Source: Rhizobium sp. WSM4643 (GTDB lineage Bacteria; Pseudomonadota; Alphaproteobacteria; Rhizobiales; Rhizobiaceae). Taken from it: DNA of 64,000 nucleotides. Position 1 is the stretch's first letter; each line of letters opens with the position of its first letter. Below are positions 1 to 8,847 of this stretch, piece by piece. The translations under genes were made by a program, and so were the position numbers. A model generated the notes under the pieces. The model saw only the letters and a program-made list of their open reading frames with translations. It searched no databases and was not told the origin of the DNA. The stretch lies in contig NZ_CP104040.1 of the NCBI RefSeq assembly GCF_025152745.1, forward strand, positions 806,001 to 870,000. Direction: 5' to 3'.

Positions 1-260
1 AGCCGCGCCCGCCCTTCCAGCCGACGTTGCGCGATCTCAAGCATGCCCGCACTGGCGTCGATCCCGGTCACGACAACGCCGCGCTCGAGAAGCGCTGCGG
101 CATGCGCCCCGCCGCCGCATCCCGCATCGAGCACGGAAAGCCCGGCGACGTCGCCAACCAGCGCGAGAATGGCCGGCCGCTCGTAATAGGCATTCCAGGC
201 ATTGACCTCGTTATCGGCATCATAAGCCGCGGCGAAGGCATCATAATCATTCTCGGCCAC
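1..260 (-). CDS. SAM-dependent methyltransferase, N-terminal part (runs off window)
   Basis: The reverse strand encodes about 86 residues before the window ends. Residues near 40-60 carry the class I SAM-binding motif I (VLDAGCGGG), followed by a second strand ending in GID, as in Methyltransf_11/25 enzymes. The GTG start at 258-260 is chosen because AAAGGGA lies about seven bases upstream. The substrate cannot be told from this part. The family transfers a methyl group from S-adenosylmethionine to a small molecule or protein. The fold is confident; the specific function is unknown. Confidence 0.8.
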   Translation of the reverse strand, partial: MAENDYDAFAAAYDADNEVNAWNAYYERPAILALVGDVAGLSVLDAGCGGGAHAAALLERGVVVTGIDASAGMLEIAQRRLEGRAR

Positions 261-584
261 GATATCTTTCCCTTTGCGAAGACTGTTCGAGGATGCCTGT
301 GCGTCGGCTGATGGGACCAGCGACAGCGGTTTTGCTGTTTCCCTCACCGATGAACGAGATCGCGTGCTTTCATTTCATCCTCAGTCAAACGAGGCGAAAG
401 GCTTGTATTCGAAGTACGAGCAACCTGCCGGGCAATCGACACGGGGTGGTTGTGCTTGGCAAATGTCGGGACAACTCAAATAGGGCAGCTTCCTCATCGA
501 CCAGTGTTGCCGAAGTGATCGGGATGGTGACAGCGATCGAGGGGACACTGTGCGCGATCCTGGCTGGAGTTACTGTCGCTTAGA
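261..584. other. intergenic stretch, no gene seen
   Basis: Short overlapping reading frames occur here on both strands, but none has a recognisable domain or a good ribosome site. It should hold the promoter of the methyltransferase that reads leftward. I see nothing else I can support. Confidence 0.4.
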
Positions 585-1139
585 TCACACATCCCAGTCG
601 TTGTGATCTGTGAGAGCTTTGCGCGCCGCAATGGCGCCGTCATAACGCTGATGGGCCTTGAAGTCGCCGAAGACGCCGTCAACGATGCAGTTGCGAAGTA
701 GGGTTGTGTCTTTGCTGTTATACAAAAGAGGGTTCTTTGCCAGAGCCATGCCAATAAGCGTCCGTTCCATCCATTCAATCAATGGCTTGTCGGTTTTGTA
801 TGCCTTGCTGAGCATTCCGCCCCCTGTAATCAGCGGGAAAAGCAACATCTGAGGCTTCCAGCCTTGCGGAGCTTCGGAGATCACGCCGCGGTAATGCTTC
901 AATTTATGTTCAGTGAAGATCTCGCCTTGAAAGCCCGCGACTGCATTTGTTTTGCCGACGTACCAAGGCCTAAGCTTGCCCGCCCTGCTCATGATGAAAA
1001 CGTAGCAACCAATTGCGTTTCTCAGCATACCACCGGCATCGTCATTGTACTCGCTTACCTCCTGCCAGAATTCTCTCCGCCATAACTCGTTTTCATTTGA
1101 AAGTCCGACATTGAACGGGCCATAAGACCAAAACTGCAA
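585..1139 (-). CDS. GIY-YIG-like domain protein
   Basis: This 184-residue protein has, at residues 45-48 and 59-65, a CYVF strand and a WYVGKTN strand spaced like the two signature strands of GIY-YIG nucleases (GxY ... YVGK). The charged segment just after them fits the helix that carries the catalytic arginine, but I cannot place the catalytic residues with certainty. It is not UvrC or a homing endonuclease by size. It stands alone, with no mobile element beside it. The fold assignment is an inference from the short motif; otherwise it is a hypothetical protein. Confidence 0.55.
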   Translation of the reverse strand: MQFWSYGPFNVGLSNENELWRREFWQEVSEYNDDAGGMLRNAIGCYVFIMSRAGKLRPWYVGKTNAVAGFQGEIFTEHKLKHYRGVISEAPQGWKPQMLLFPLITGGGMLSKAYKTDKPLIEWMERTLIGMALAKNPLLYNSKDTTLLRNCIVDGVFGDFKAHQRYDGAIAARKALTDHNDWDV

Positions 1140-1176
1140 ATTAGAATCCCCCGGTTAGCGTAGGCGATTACTACTC

Positions 1177-1562
1177 CTAATTGATCTTTTGCCAAGCCCC
1201 GTGGCTGTGGACAAGGTTATAGTGAACGGTTCCAGACGCATAAGGATGCTCGAGACGAGCGCCCGGCCATAAAACAGTGATGTCGTTCACGGATTGTGCA
1301 GCAGTCTGGTAACTGATTTCATCGTTGGTCGGGGTTTTAACAGTGGTGGGCACTGAGCCCATTGCTGAAGCCAAGGGTCATCCGGCACGGCACGCAGTGG
1401 GTCGCTGTCGTCATCGAAGGCGCGCTGGTTGTCGTTCGATCGCGGGAAGGGAGGCGTCCACTGCATGCCGCAGGAGAGCTGGTAGCGCGGTATTCTTACG
1501 CGTTCTTTGCCGGGATCATACCAATCCGTAAGAATGCCGCCCCGTCCGCCCGACCGCCGCAC
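1177..1562 (-). pseudogene. possible decayed small gene in two frames
   Basis: Two overlapping reverse frames look complementary. The upstream frame (1562 to about 1380) ends in protein-like sequence with DDPWLQQWAQ. A second frame (about 1370 to 1177) continues with NDEISYQTAAQ and a tryptophan-rich tail. A single frameshift near 1370 would join them into one protein of about 125 residues. I do not recognise the family. The surrounding 1140-1651 stretch holds nothing else I can support. Confidence 0.25.
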
Positions 1563-1651
1563 TTTACCAAAATGTATAGTCCCAGCGAGGTCCCCGTGAG
1601 GTTTGGAGCGCAGCTTGGCGCCATCATTGCCAAATCGAGGTCAGCTCTCTC

Positions 1652-2455
1652 ATGAACATGCGCGCCGCACCTGCCGCCCTTATGCCGGCCCTTCATCCGG
1701 TCAGCCTGCGGGTGAACACCTACCTGATCAATCTCGATCGTGCGCCCTTGCGCAGGTTCCGAATGGAACGCCTGCTGGCAAGCTTCGGCCTTGCCTTCGA
1801 GCGCGTCGCGGCGGTCGATGGGGCAGGGCTGAGCCTGCCGCATCCAGGCTTCGACGAAGCAGCCTATCTCAGCCGGCACGGCCGCCGGCCGAACCCTTTC
1901 GAGATCGGCTGTTATCTGAGCCACGTCGAATGCGCCAAGCGGTTCCTCGGCAGCCATGCCGAGTTCGCCCTCATTCTGGAAGACGATCTCGATTTTGATG
2001 ACGACCTGGCCGAGCTGCTCGAAGCCGCCCTCAAGCACCAGGCGCGCTGGGACATCCTGCGTCTGTCCACCGTCAATTCCGGGAAAAAGCACAAGGTGGA
2101 GCCGCTGACTGCGTCGCGCTCGCTTGCCATCGCGCTCACCCGCGAAAAGGGGTCCGGCGCCTATCTGATCAACCGCAAGGCAGCAGGCTGGATTGCCGGT
2201 GTGCTTGTCCCCATGCGCCTGCCCTATGACCTCGCCTTCGATCTGGAGTTCGACGATGGGCTTTGCGCCTGCTTCGTCGATCCGCTGCCGGTCAGCCAAA
2301 GGGCGGATCCCTGTTCCCAGATCCAGCCAGGGCTCTCGGCCTACCGGCTTGGCCGCCGCCGGCCGTGGAGCGTAATGCCATATCGCGCCGCCGCCGAGCT
2401 GCGCCGCTTTGCCGCCCGCTTCAGCCGGCTCGCGGCATGGCGGATGAGAGGTTAG
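1652..2455 (+). CDS. glycosyltransferase family 25 (LPS biosynthesis type)
   Basis: The 267-residue protein starts its fold with INLDRAPLRR near residue 25, then RVAAVDG, the GT25 signature seen in LgtB/LpsA-type lipooligosaccharide galactosyltransferases. The acidic EDDLDFDDD segment near residue 110 would be the metal and nucleotide-sugar binding site. It probably adds a sugar to lipopolysaccharide at the inner face of the membrane. The gene converges on the histidine kinase gene, and the two stop codons overlap by four bases. ATG at 1652 is used; a second ATG lies two codons later. Confidence 0.85.
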   Translation: MNMRAAPAALMPALHPVSLRVNTYLINLDRAPLRRFRMERLLASFGLAFERVAAVDGAGLSLPHPGFDEAAYLSRHGRRPNPFEIGCYLSHVECAKRFLGSHAEFALILEDDLDFDDDLAELLEAALKHQARWDILRLSTVNSGKKHKVEPLTASRSLAIALTREKGSGAYLINRKAAGWIAGVLVPMRLPYDLAFDLEFDDGLCACFVDPLPVSQRADPCSQIQPGLSAYRLGRRRPWSVMPYRAAAELRRFAARFSRLAAWRMRG

Positions 2456-3861
2456 GTGTTTAGTCCCGGCATCAGCGGGAAGCCGATCGAAACGACGAGG
2501 CCGGGATGATTGTCCGCCATGCCGATCTCAGCCGAATGCAGGTCGGCGATCGCCTTGACGAGGCTGAGCCCGAGGCCGCTTCCCGGCGTCGCGCGGCTCT
2601 TGTCGACCCGGTAGAGGCGCCGGAAAACCTTGTCCCTCTCGTCGGCGGGAATGCCGGGGCCGCTATCGGCGACCGAGACGATGGCGCGGCCGTCCTGGCG
2701 GCGGAGCGAAACCGTGATGCCGGTTCCGGCCGGGCAATGGTTGATGGCGTTCTCCACCAGGTTGGCGATCATCTGCGTCAAGAGATCGCGGTCGCCCCGG
2801 ATGAGCGCCGAACAGCGTTCGGCGATCGTCAACGCCATCTGCGCGTCTTCGGCGACGTCGACATAGACCTCGGAAATCACGGCAAGTACGGCGTCGAGAT
2901 CGGTCGCCTGGAAACGCTCTTTGCGGGCGCCGGCCTCGATCTGGGAAATGCGCAGCAGCGCCTCGAAGGTGGCGTTGATCCGGTCGCTCTCGTGTCTGGC
3001 TTCGTCAAGCAGCGCCGAAACATCCGCCTGCTGGTCGTTTCCGGCCACCGCGGCATCCAGCGTCAGGCGCAGCCTGTTGAGCGGCGTCTTCAGATCGTGG
3101 GCGATATCGGCGCTCACCTGCCGCATGCTCTCTACCAGTCTCTGCAGCCGCTCCAGCGCCGCATTGATCTGGATCGCCACCGTATCGAGGTCGTCGCCGT
3201 TGCCGGTGATCGGAATGCGGGCGTCGAGCGCGCCGTGGGAGACATGGTTCATGGTATGTGCGACCCCGTCCAGCCGTGCCTGGGCCCGGAAGGCGAGGAA
3301 GACGCCGCCTCCGATCGCGGTCGCGACGACGATCGCGGCGGCCCATTCGAAGCTGACCAGCACGATCCGCAGCATCTCGTCGACATCGTTGAAATTTTCC
3401 GCCACCACCAAGCTGTAGGGGCCGATGGTCGAGACCTGCATCCGGTAGCGCTCATGTCCCTTCAGCCCGACATCGCCTGAGGTGACGGTATAGACGCCGT
3501 TCGGGATGCGGGGGGCGGCGAAATTGCCGGCAAGTTTGCGCCCGCCTGCATCCGTCAGCGAATAAAGCCCGTCGGAGGTCGACTGGAAGTTCGCATAATT
3601 GTTCAGCGTATTGATCAGGTCCTCGGGATCATTGGGCTCGTAGGTCGAGACGATCAACGAATTCATTTCGCCCAGCGACTGTTCGAGATCGCGCACGAGG
3701 CCGAGCCGCAGCATGTGATAGATGATCGCGCCGCTCAGGATGAAGGCGACGACGAAGAGCACGCCGAAGGTCACGGCAAGCCGGAACGGCGTGCTCCTGC
3801 GCAGGCTAGATGCCGAAAAGTGTGCGCGGTTTTCGGAGGACATCATGCTCTTGCTCTCCAA
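2452..3861 (-). CDS. two-component sensor histidine kinase
   Basis: A 469-residue membrane kinase. One membrane segment lies at about 27-50 and another at about 165-190, flanking a periplasmic sensor of about 110 residues. A HAMP region follows to about 245. The H-box has the phosphorylated H255 (IAHDLKTPLNRL). The ATP-binding domain shows the N-box (NLVENA, 367-372), DSGPGIP (399-405) and GSGLGL (427-432). It should phosphorylate the response regulator encoded immediately upstream. The ligand is unknown. Met6 or Met7 could be the true start. Confidence 0.93.
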   Translation of the reverse strand: MESKSMMSSENRAHFSASSLRRSTPFRLAVTFGVLFVVAFILSGAIIYHMLRLGLVRDLEQSLGEMNSLIVSTYEPNDPEDLINTLNNYANFQSTSDGLYSLTDAGGRKLAGNFAAPRIPNGVYTVTSGDVGLKGHERYRMQVSTIGPYSLVVAENFNDVDEMLRIVLVSFEWAAAIVVATAIGGGVFLAFRAQARLDGVAHTMNHVSHGALDARIPITGNGDDLDTVAIQINAALERLQRLVESMRQVSADIAHDLKTPLNRLRLTLDAAVAGNDQQADVSALLDEARHESDRINATFEALLRISQIEAGARKERFQATDLDAVLAVISEVYVDVAEDAQMALTIAERCSALIRGDRDLLTQMIANLVENAINHCPAGTGITVSLRRQDGRAIVSVADSGPGIPADERDKVFRRLYRVDKSRATPGSGLGLSLVKAIADLHSAEIGMADNHPGLVVSIGFPLMPGLNT

Positions 3862-3866
3862 ATTGC

Positions 3867-3915
3867 GAACAGGATTTAGGATCTTCAGGCCGATGGGCTT
3901 GAAATCATCCTGTTC
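3867..3915. repeat. palindromic intergenic repeat, type A
   Basis: The outer arms GAACAGGAT and ATCCTGTTC enclose an inner imperfect hairpin (TTCAGGCC / GGGCTTGAA). A second copy of the same design lies at 60273-60321. The element fills the spacer between the response regulator and kinase genes and supplies the regulator's stop codon. It resembles the palindromic intergenic elements known as RIME in Rhizobium; that family name is an inference. Confidence 0.7.
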
Positions 3916-4588
3916 GAGGCGCGTGCAGGCTGTATCCGGTGTTGCGGACCGTGTGCAGAAGCTGGGCCTGGAACGGCTTGTCGACCTTGGCCCTGAGCCG
4001 GCTGATATGGGTCTCGACGACGCTGGTCTTCGGATCGAAGTGGAAGTCCCAGACCCGCTCCAGCAGCATCGTCTTGGTGATGACCCGGCCTTCGCCGCGC
4101 ATCAGCACCTCGAGCAGGGTGAATTCGCGCGGCTGCAGCTCGATCACCTGGCCGGCGCGGCGGGCCTCCCGCCGGATCAGATCGAGCTCGAGATCGGCCA
4201 CCTTCAGCACCGTCCTCTGCTCCTGCACCGGCGGCCGGCGGCCGAGCGCATTGACGCGCGCCATCAACTCGGAGAAGGCAAAGGGTTTGACCAGATAATC
4301 GTCACCGCCCGCCTCCAGCCCCTCGACCCGATCGTCGACGCCGCCGACCGATGTCAGGAACAGCGCCGGTGTGCCGACCTTGGCCGCCCGAAGCGAACGC
4401 ACGATCGCCAGCCCATCGAGACCCGGCAGCATGCGATCGACGACGATGACGTCATAGGCCTCGCGCTGCGCCTGAAACAGCCCATCGCGGCCGTCGCCGA
4501 ACACGTCACAGACATGCCCCGCCTCGGAAAAGCCCTTGGCGATATAATCGGATGTTTTCCGGTCGTCCTCGATAAGCAGGATTCGCAT
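3905..4588 (-). CDS. OmpR-family response regulator
   Basis: A two-domain regulator. The receiver domain starts at MRILLIEDD, with the acidic pair near its start, phospho-acceptor Asp51 in VVDRMLPGLDG and the conserved lysine in VKPF at about residue 101. The winged-helix DNA-binding domain covers about residues 125-225 and ends in RNTGYSLH. The start at 4588 is chosen because receiver domains begin at this point; an upstream ATG at 4609 adds seven residues. It precedes its partner kinase in one operon, so it is probably activated by that kinase. Confidence 0.93.
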   Translation of the reverse strand: MRILLIEDDRKTSDYIAKGFSEAGHVCDVFGDGRDGLFQAQREAYDVIVVDRMLPGLDGLAIVRSLRAAKVGTPALFLTSVGGVDDRVEGLEAGGDDYLVKPFAFSELMARVNALGRRPPVQEQRTVLKVADLELDLIRREARRAGQVIELQPREFTLLEVLMRGEGRVITKTMLLERVWDFHFDPKTSVVETHISRLRAKVDKPFQAQLLHTVRNTGYSLHAPRTG

Positions 4589-5029
4589 CAGTCCGATCGT
4601 TCCCGGCATGCCTGGGGCGAGATTTAGCCGAGAGGATGGCTTGGCGACAACTTACGGATTGGTAAGATTTCGCGTTCCAATCCCTGACGACGCAATTCCG
4701 CCGGCGCCTGCGGGCCTCCGTGACATCCTCAACCTTTTCGAGCGTTTGTTAACGCTGCTCCTTCCATTTTGCTTGCAAGATAAAGCGTAAGCGGTGTTTT
4801 CCGCGCACATTGACCAAGCTCGGCTGGCCATTCCGAAAAATGCCGCTACAACATTGGTGGCAAGAATGCGCCAACAGCGGACGTTAGTCGATGGCGACGG
4901 TCGCCAACTAATAGCGTGCCAACGTGACTTGGCCGGGCGAGCTGCATCTGCGTATCGGGGGTTGCCAAGGCAGCTTAGTGATGCGCATCTAGCCGCGTAT
5001 TTTCCTTCCAATTGTATCTGGCGGCCCTC
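4589..5029. other. divergent promoter region
   Basis: This stretch of about 440 bases separates the leftward two-component operon from the rightward old yellow enzyme gene. It must hold both promoters. The A/T-rich part at about 4735-4800 is the likeliest site. I see no convincing small gene or operator. Confidence 0.4.
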
Positions 5030-6151
5030 ATGTCCAAGCTCTTTTCACCGATCACCCTGCGTGGTGTCACGCTGCGCAACCGCACAGTCGTTTCCCCGAT
5101 GTGCCAGTATTCGGCTCAGGATGGCTTTGCCAATGAATGGCACTATGTACATCTAGGGCGCTTCGGAATGGGAGGCTTCGGCTTGGTTCTGGTTGAGGCC
5201 ACAGGGGTCCTGCCCGAAGGGCGCATTTCGTACGCCGACCTCGGTCTATGGAAGGACGAGCACATTGCCCCGCTTGCCCGGATCGTGAATTTCCTGCACG
5301 GCCAGGGTGCCGCCGTGGGCATTCAACTTAGCCATGCAGGCCGCAAAGCCTCGACGCCGGTTTGGCGGGATAAGGCAGATCAGCCCGCAACAGAAGAGCA
5401 GCGCCGCGCCGTTGGCTTCGAGCACTGGATTCCCGTAGGTCCGAGCGCACAATCGAACGACCCAACCAACGCTGACTATCAGGTCCCCAAAGCCCTCGAC
5501 AGAGACGGCATCCGCCGTGTGGTCGACGGATTCGCGGCTGCTGCTACGCGCGCCAACCAGGCAGGCTTTGACACCGTTGAAATCCATGCCGCGCATGGTT
5601 ACCTGCTCAATCAATTTCTGTCGCCGCTCGCCAACCATCGAACTGATGAATATGGCGGTAGCCGACTAAATCGAATGCGGCTGGTTCTGGAAGTCACCGA
5701 AGCCGTCCGCAGCGTGTGGCCAGCCGAAAAACCGCTCATCGTTCGCCTCTCGGTCAGCGACAACAATGCCGACGGCTGGCAGGTGGACGACAGCGTTGCC
5801 CTGGCCGCGGAACTGAAGGCACGTGGTGTTGATGCTATCGATTGCTCTAGCGGCGGCTTTGCTCAGGGCCGCATTAGGTCCGCTCCAGCCTATCAAGTCC
5901 CCTTCGCTAAGGCGGTAAAACAAGGCGCCGGTATCCCGACTATCGCAATCGGACTATTGGGCGATGCCTATGAAGCCGAAGCGTTCATTGAGAACGGCGA
6001 TACAGATTTTATAGCTTTAGCGCGGGGCGCGCTCAACGATCCCAACTGGCCGCTCCATGCCAATCGCGAACTCGGCGGCGACTACACTCTTTGGCCGGTC
6101 CAGACCCGTCAAGTCGCTGAACGTGATCGCGTCCTTTCCTCTCCTCAGTGA
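5030..6151 (+). CDS. NADH:flavin oxidoreductase, old yellow enzyme (YqjM class)
   Basis: An FMN-dependent TIM-barrel ene-reductase of about 373 residues. It starts with MSKLFSPITLRG, has the YqjM-class cysteine in SPMCQYS near residue 25, the HAAHGYLLNQFLSP loop with the substrate-binding histidines, and HRTDEYGGS. The C-terminal phosphate site reads IALARGALNDP. It reduces activated C=C bonds using NAD(P)H in the cytoplasm. The start at 5030 matches the family; an in-frame ATG at 5012 adds six residues. It has no obvious operon partner. Confidence 0.92.
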   Translation: MSKLFSPITLRGVTLRNRTVVSPMCQYSAQDGFANEWHYVHLGRFGMGGFGLVLVEATGVLPEGRISYADLGLWKDEHIAPLARIVNFLHGQGAAVGIQLSHAGRKASTPVWRDKADQPATEEQRRAVGFEHWIPVGPSAQSNDPTNADYQVPKALDRDGIRRVVDGFAAAATRANQAGFDTVEIHAAHGYLLNQFLSPLANHRTDEYGGSRLNRMRLVLEVTEAVRSVWPAEKPLIVRLSVSDNNADGWQVDDSVALAAELKARGVDAIDCSSGGFAQGRIRSAPAYQVPFAKAVKQGAGIPTIAIGLLGDAYEAEAFIENGDTDFIALARGALNDPNWPLHANRELGGDYTLWPVQTRQVAERDRVLSSPQ

Positions 6152-6351
6152 AATTGGCGATGAGCCTCACGTCGGCCCCGCCGCGTCGTGAGAGCCTCCA
6201 ATGTAGTGTCCATGGAGAAACTCCTTGTCGCTCGTCCATGGAAACTCGATCACAGATCAGGCGACAGCGGACAAGGTGGGGTCACAACACCGGTTACGAT
6301 AAAGCAGCGTAGATTGGTGACGTCCGCACAACGCGATACGGGTTCGGTGAG

Positions 6352-6723
6352 ATGGGTAAACTTTGGCAGCGGATCACCTATTACCGTCATCGCAGCGAGC
6401 TCTGGGCACTCGCTTTGGCGAAGCGGGGGCCTCGCTTGTCTATCTATCCGATCGGATTTATGCTCTGTTTCTGGTGGGGGATCGCTCCGTCGCTGATTCT
6501 TTTCCCGATTATTCTATTGCTCGAGAACAGCGGCCAGCTCGGCGAAACGATCTTGGCTCTCTTTTCAATCCCGGCTCTTGTGGTGCTGGGGTTCGCCTTG
6601 CCATGGTTCTCTAGCTGGTGTGACATTGCAGTCGGTCTGATGTTGGGTCGCTTCACGGCCGCGAGCGCCAAGGAGAAAGCCTTGGCGGAATCAATTCATG
6701 CCTACCGGACGAGGGCCAGTTGA
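6352..6723 (+). CDS. small membrane protein of unknown function
   Basis: A 123-residue protein with two hydrophobic spans, about 30-57 and 66-85, and basic or charged ends, so probably a two-pass inner-membrane protein. I do not recognise a family. ATG at 6352 is used; GGTTCGGTGAG upstream gives only a weak ribosome site. The 200 bases before it show no other gene. Confidence 0.5.
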   Translation: MGKLWQRITYYRHRSELWALALAKRGPRLSIYPIGFMLCFWWGIAPSLILFPIILLLENSGQLGETILALFSIPALVVLGFALPWFSSWCDIAVGLMLGRFTAASAKEKALAESIHAYRTRAS

Positions 6724-6819
6724 GCCGCGGTGACAGCTTTCACAAACTCGATCGCAAGGGCCCCTTCTGGAGCGCGCTACGATCCGATCTTGTGTCCCGA
6801 TGCGGCTACCACATGCCGA

Positions 6820-7620
6820 CTAACCGTGAGGCCAACCCGCGCCGGCCGTCTCGACCTCGACGGACAAGAGCTGGCCAGTTCCGCCCATCTGGTCCATCTT
6901 GTCCATCCCGAACCATCTGGCGGCAGTAATGTAGAGGGTGGTTCGATCAGGTCCACCCAGCATGCAGGCGAATGCGCCGCGATCGAGCTTCACTTCATCG
7001 AGGAGCGCGCCGCCTTCACGAACCCTGCGGCAGTAGGCATTGGGGACGTCGGCGTACCAGATCGCGCCTTCAGCGTCGAAGCATATGCCATCGGGCGGCC
7101 CGGGAAGATCGGCCCAAACTCTTCGATGGGAGAGTTGCCCGTCGGCGGCGACATCAAACGATGTCAGCCGTTTCGCCCAGCTTTCGGCGCAAACCAGTGT
7201 GCGCCCGTCCGCAGAGAGAGCCATTCCGTTCGGAAACTGAAAGCCTTCCGCTTGTGTTTCGACCGTCCCGTCTGGACGTATCAGCAGGATCGCCGGGCCG
7301 TTGACGTAGATCCGGCCTTGCGGATCGATCACGATCTCGTTCCAGCCATTCGCTCCCAACTCGGCGAACTCTTCCAGTCCGGAGCCGTTGAACCGCAGCA
7401 GATGCGATGCCCCGGACGCGATGACGTACATGTCACCCTGTGGTCCGAAGTCGAATGACAGGGGCGGGGCTTTCGCCGCTGTCGCCACTCTGGCAGTTCC
7501 GTGCTCGCTGAAGGCGAGGATTTCGCCGCTTGTCCAATCCGCGAACCACAGCTCGCCGCCATGCCATCGTGGGCATTCGACCAGCCCCCGGTCTTCCAAC
7601 CGAACCCTTGCCCTGTTCAT
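6820..7620 (-). CDS. SMP-30/gluconolactonase family protein
   Basis: The 266-residue protein is a six-bladed beta-propeller of the SMP-30/LRE type. VECPRW near residue 15 gives the metal-binding glutamate, and NGWNEI, FPNGMALS and PPDGICFD provide the conserved Asn/Asp ligands of the calcium-dependent lactonase site. The family hydrolyses sugar lactones or related compounds. The next gene on the same strand lies beyond a terminator-containing gap, so it is probably transcribed alone. The exact substrate is unknown. Confidence 0.9.
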   Translation of the reverse strand: MNRARVRLEDRGLVECPRWHGGELWFADWTSGEILAFSEHGTARVATAAKAPPLSFDFGPQGDMYVIASGASHLLRFNGSGLEEFAELGANGWNEIVIDPQGRIYVNGPAILLIRPDGTVETQAEGFQFPNGMALSADGRTLVCAESWAKRLTSFDVAADGQLSHRRVWADLPGPPDGICFDAEGAIWYADVPNAYCRRVREGGALLDEVKLDRGAFACMLGGPDRTTLYITAARWFGMDKMDQMGGTGQLLSVEVETAGAGWPHG

Positions 7621-7809
7621 TTCGGCCTCCTATCGCTCTGCGCCTGGGCCCGTCGAATGGAGCCACGGTGTAAAGACGAACAAGCAAAGCCGATGCCGAC
7701 ATGTGTCTGGCGAAAGGGCAATCACGGCCGCGACTGGTTACGCAGAAAGTGCCGCAAGCCTTGCCGGTATGCGGCGTCGCAAACGGGTCCGGAGTACCCC
7801 CTCAAAGGG

Positions 7810-7831
7810 CGGCGGGTGGCACCACCCGCCG
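7810..7831 (-). terminator. hairpin downstream of the SDR gene
   Basis: A perfect ten-base inverted repeat (CGGCGGGTGG / CCACCCGCCG) with a two-base loop sits 13 bases past the stop of the reverse-strand SDR and is followed on that strand by a short CCCTTT run. The T run is weak, so termination is likely but not certain. Confidence 0.6.
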
Positions 7832-7843
7832 ACCCCAGAGTTC

Positions 7844-8722
7844 TCAGATCACGCTCGACATGCCGAGCGCGCTGAGCAGGTCGTTCTGAATTGGGCTTAC
7901 CGCGTCGTTCAGCCGCTGCACTCCGAGGTCCATGCCTTCAGGCATGACGACCGTGCGCAACGGACGTCGTTCCGTGGCCTCGACCAGCCGTGCGATGGCA
8001 TCGGCAACCATCTGGGGCCTCGGCGGGTTAGCCTCGTCATGTCCGTCGTTGGCGTGGGCTTTTATCTGACCCGGTATCGCCGCAACCTCGCCGTAGGATG
8101 CAAGCACGGTCTGGTCGGATGGCTCCGGGCTCGACGAGATGAGGTTGCTCGGGAATGGGCCTGGCTCGACGATGACGGAGTCGATTCCAAATCCCTTCAG
8201 TTCATACCGATAGGCTTCGGCAAGCGCTTCGAGCGCGAACTTGCTCGCGGAGTAGGTGCCGAAGAACGGAAAGACCACCCGCCCCATCAGCGATGTCACA
8301 TGAACGAGCAACCCGCTGCCGGCGGCACGCATATGCGGCAGAGCGGCGCGGTCGGCCCGCATGGCGCCGAAGAAATTGACCGCAAATAGCCGTTCGACGT
8401 CCGCTATAGTGTAGGCTTCCGTGACCCCGACGGGCATTATTCCGGCATTGTTGATCAGGGCATCGATCTTTCCGTGCTGCTTGACGACCTGGTCGATCGT
8501 GGAATTGACCGACGCCTCGTTGGCAACGTCCATGTCAAGGACTTGCAGCACATGCCCTTCAGCTTTCGCCGCCTCGATAAGATCGCTCCGCACCTGGGCA
8601 TTTCGCCCTTCGACGTCCCGCATGGTCGCAACCACCGTATGGCCCCGCCTTGCAAGCTCCAATACTGTGAGTTTCCCAAAACCACTGCTCGCACCGGTCA
8701 CAACAACGACTTTTCCGCTCAT
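7844..8722 (-). CDS. short-chain dehydrogenase/reductase (SDR)
   Basis: A classical SDR of about 292 residues. It has the dinucleotide-binding TGASSGFGK motif near residue 10, NNAGIM near 90, and YSASK as the catalytic Tyr/Lys pair. PGPFPSN follows, as in SDRs with a long C-terminal tail. The start at 8722 is chosen because AAAGGA lies eight bases upstream and the nucleotide-binding strand begins at once. It is divergent from a TetR gene whose spacer carries two operator-like palindromes, so it is probably repressed by that regulator. Confidence 0.92.
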   Translation of the reverse strand: MSGKVVVVTGASSGFGKLTVLELARRGHTVVATMRDVEGRNAQVRSDLIEAAKAEGHVLQVLDMDVANEASVNSTIDQVVKQHGKIDALINNAGIMPVGVTEAYTIADVERLFAVNFFGAMRADRAALPHMRAAGSGLLVHVTSLMGRVVFPFFGTYSASKFALEALAEAYRYELKGFGIDSVIVEPGPFPSNLISSSPEPSDQTVLASYGEVAAIPGQIKAHANDGHDEANPPRPQMVADAIARLVEATERRPLRTVVMPEGMDLGVQRLNDAVSPIQNDLLSALGMSSVI

Positions 8723-8761
8723 CCTAAGTCCTTTCCATGAAATCCAAGGGGCGTCGCACCA

Positions 8762-8818
8762 TATAGACAGACCTGTATGTACTTGCAATCACAAAGTTGA
8801 CAGAATAGTCTGTCTATA
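8762..8818. promoter_or_regulatory. paired operator-like palindromes between SDR and TetR genes
   Basis: An exact 11-base inverted repeat, TATAGACAGAC at 8762-8772 and GTCTGTCTATA at 8808-8818, brackets 35 bases. The right half also holds a compact perfect palindrome (GACAGA-ATAG-TCTGTC, 8799-8814) and the left half an imperfect version (AGACAG-AC-CTGTaT). Two sites of this kind in a divergent spacer suit a TetR repressor that controls both genes. Confidence 0.7.
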
Positions 8819-8847
8819 AGCGGACAATGAATCCGAGGTGATGGAAG

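Noticed and set aside
2506..3480. Forward open frame of 324 codons opposite the histidine kinase
   Set aside because: The kinase motifs on the reverse strand are complete, so this is an antisense shadow.
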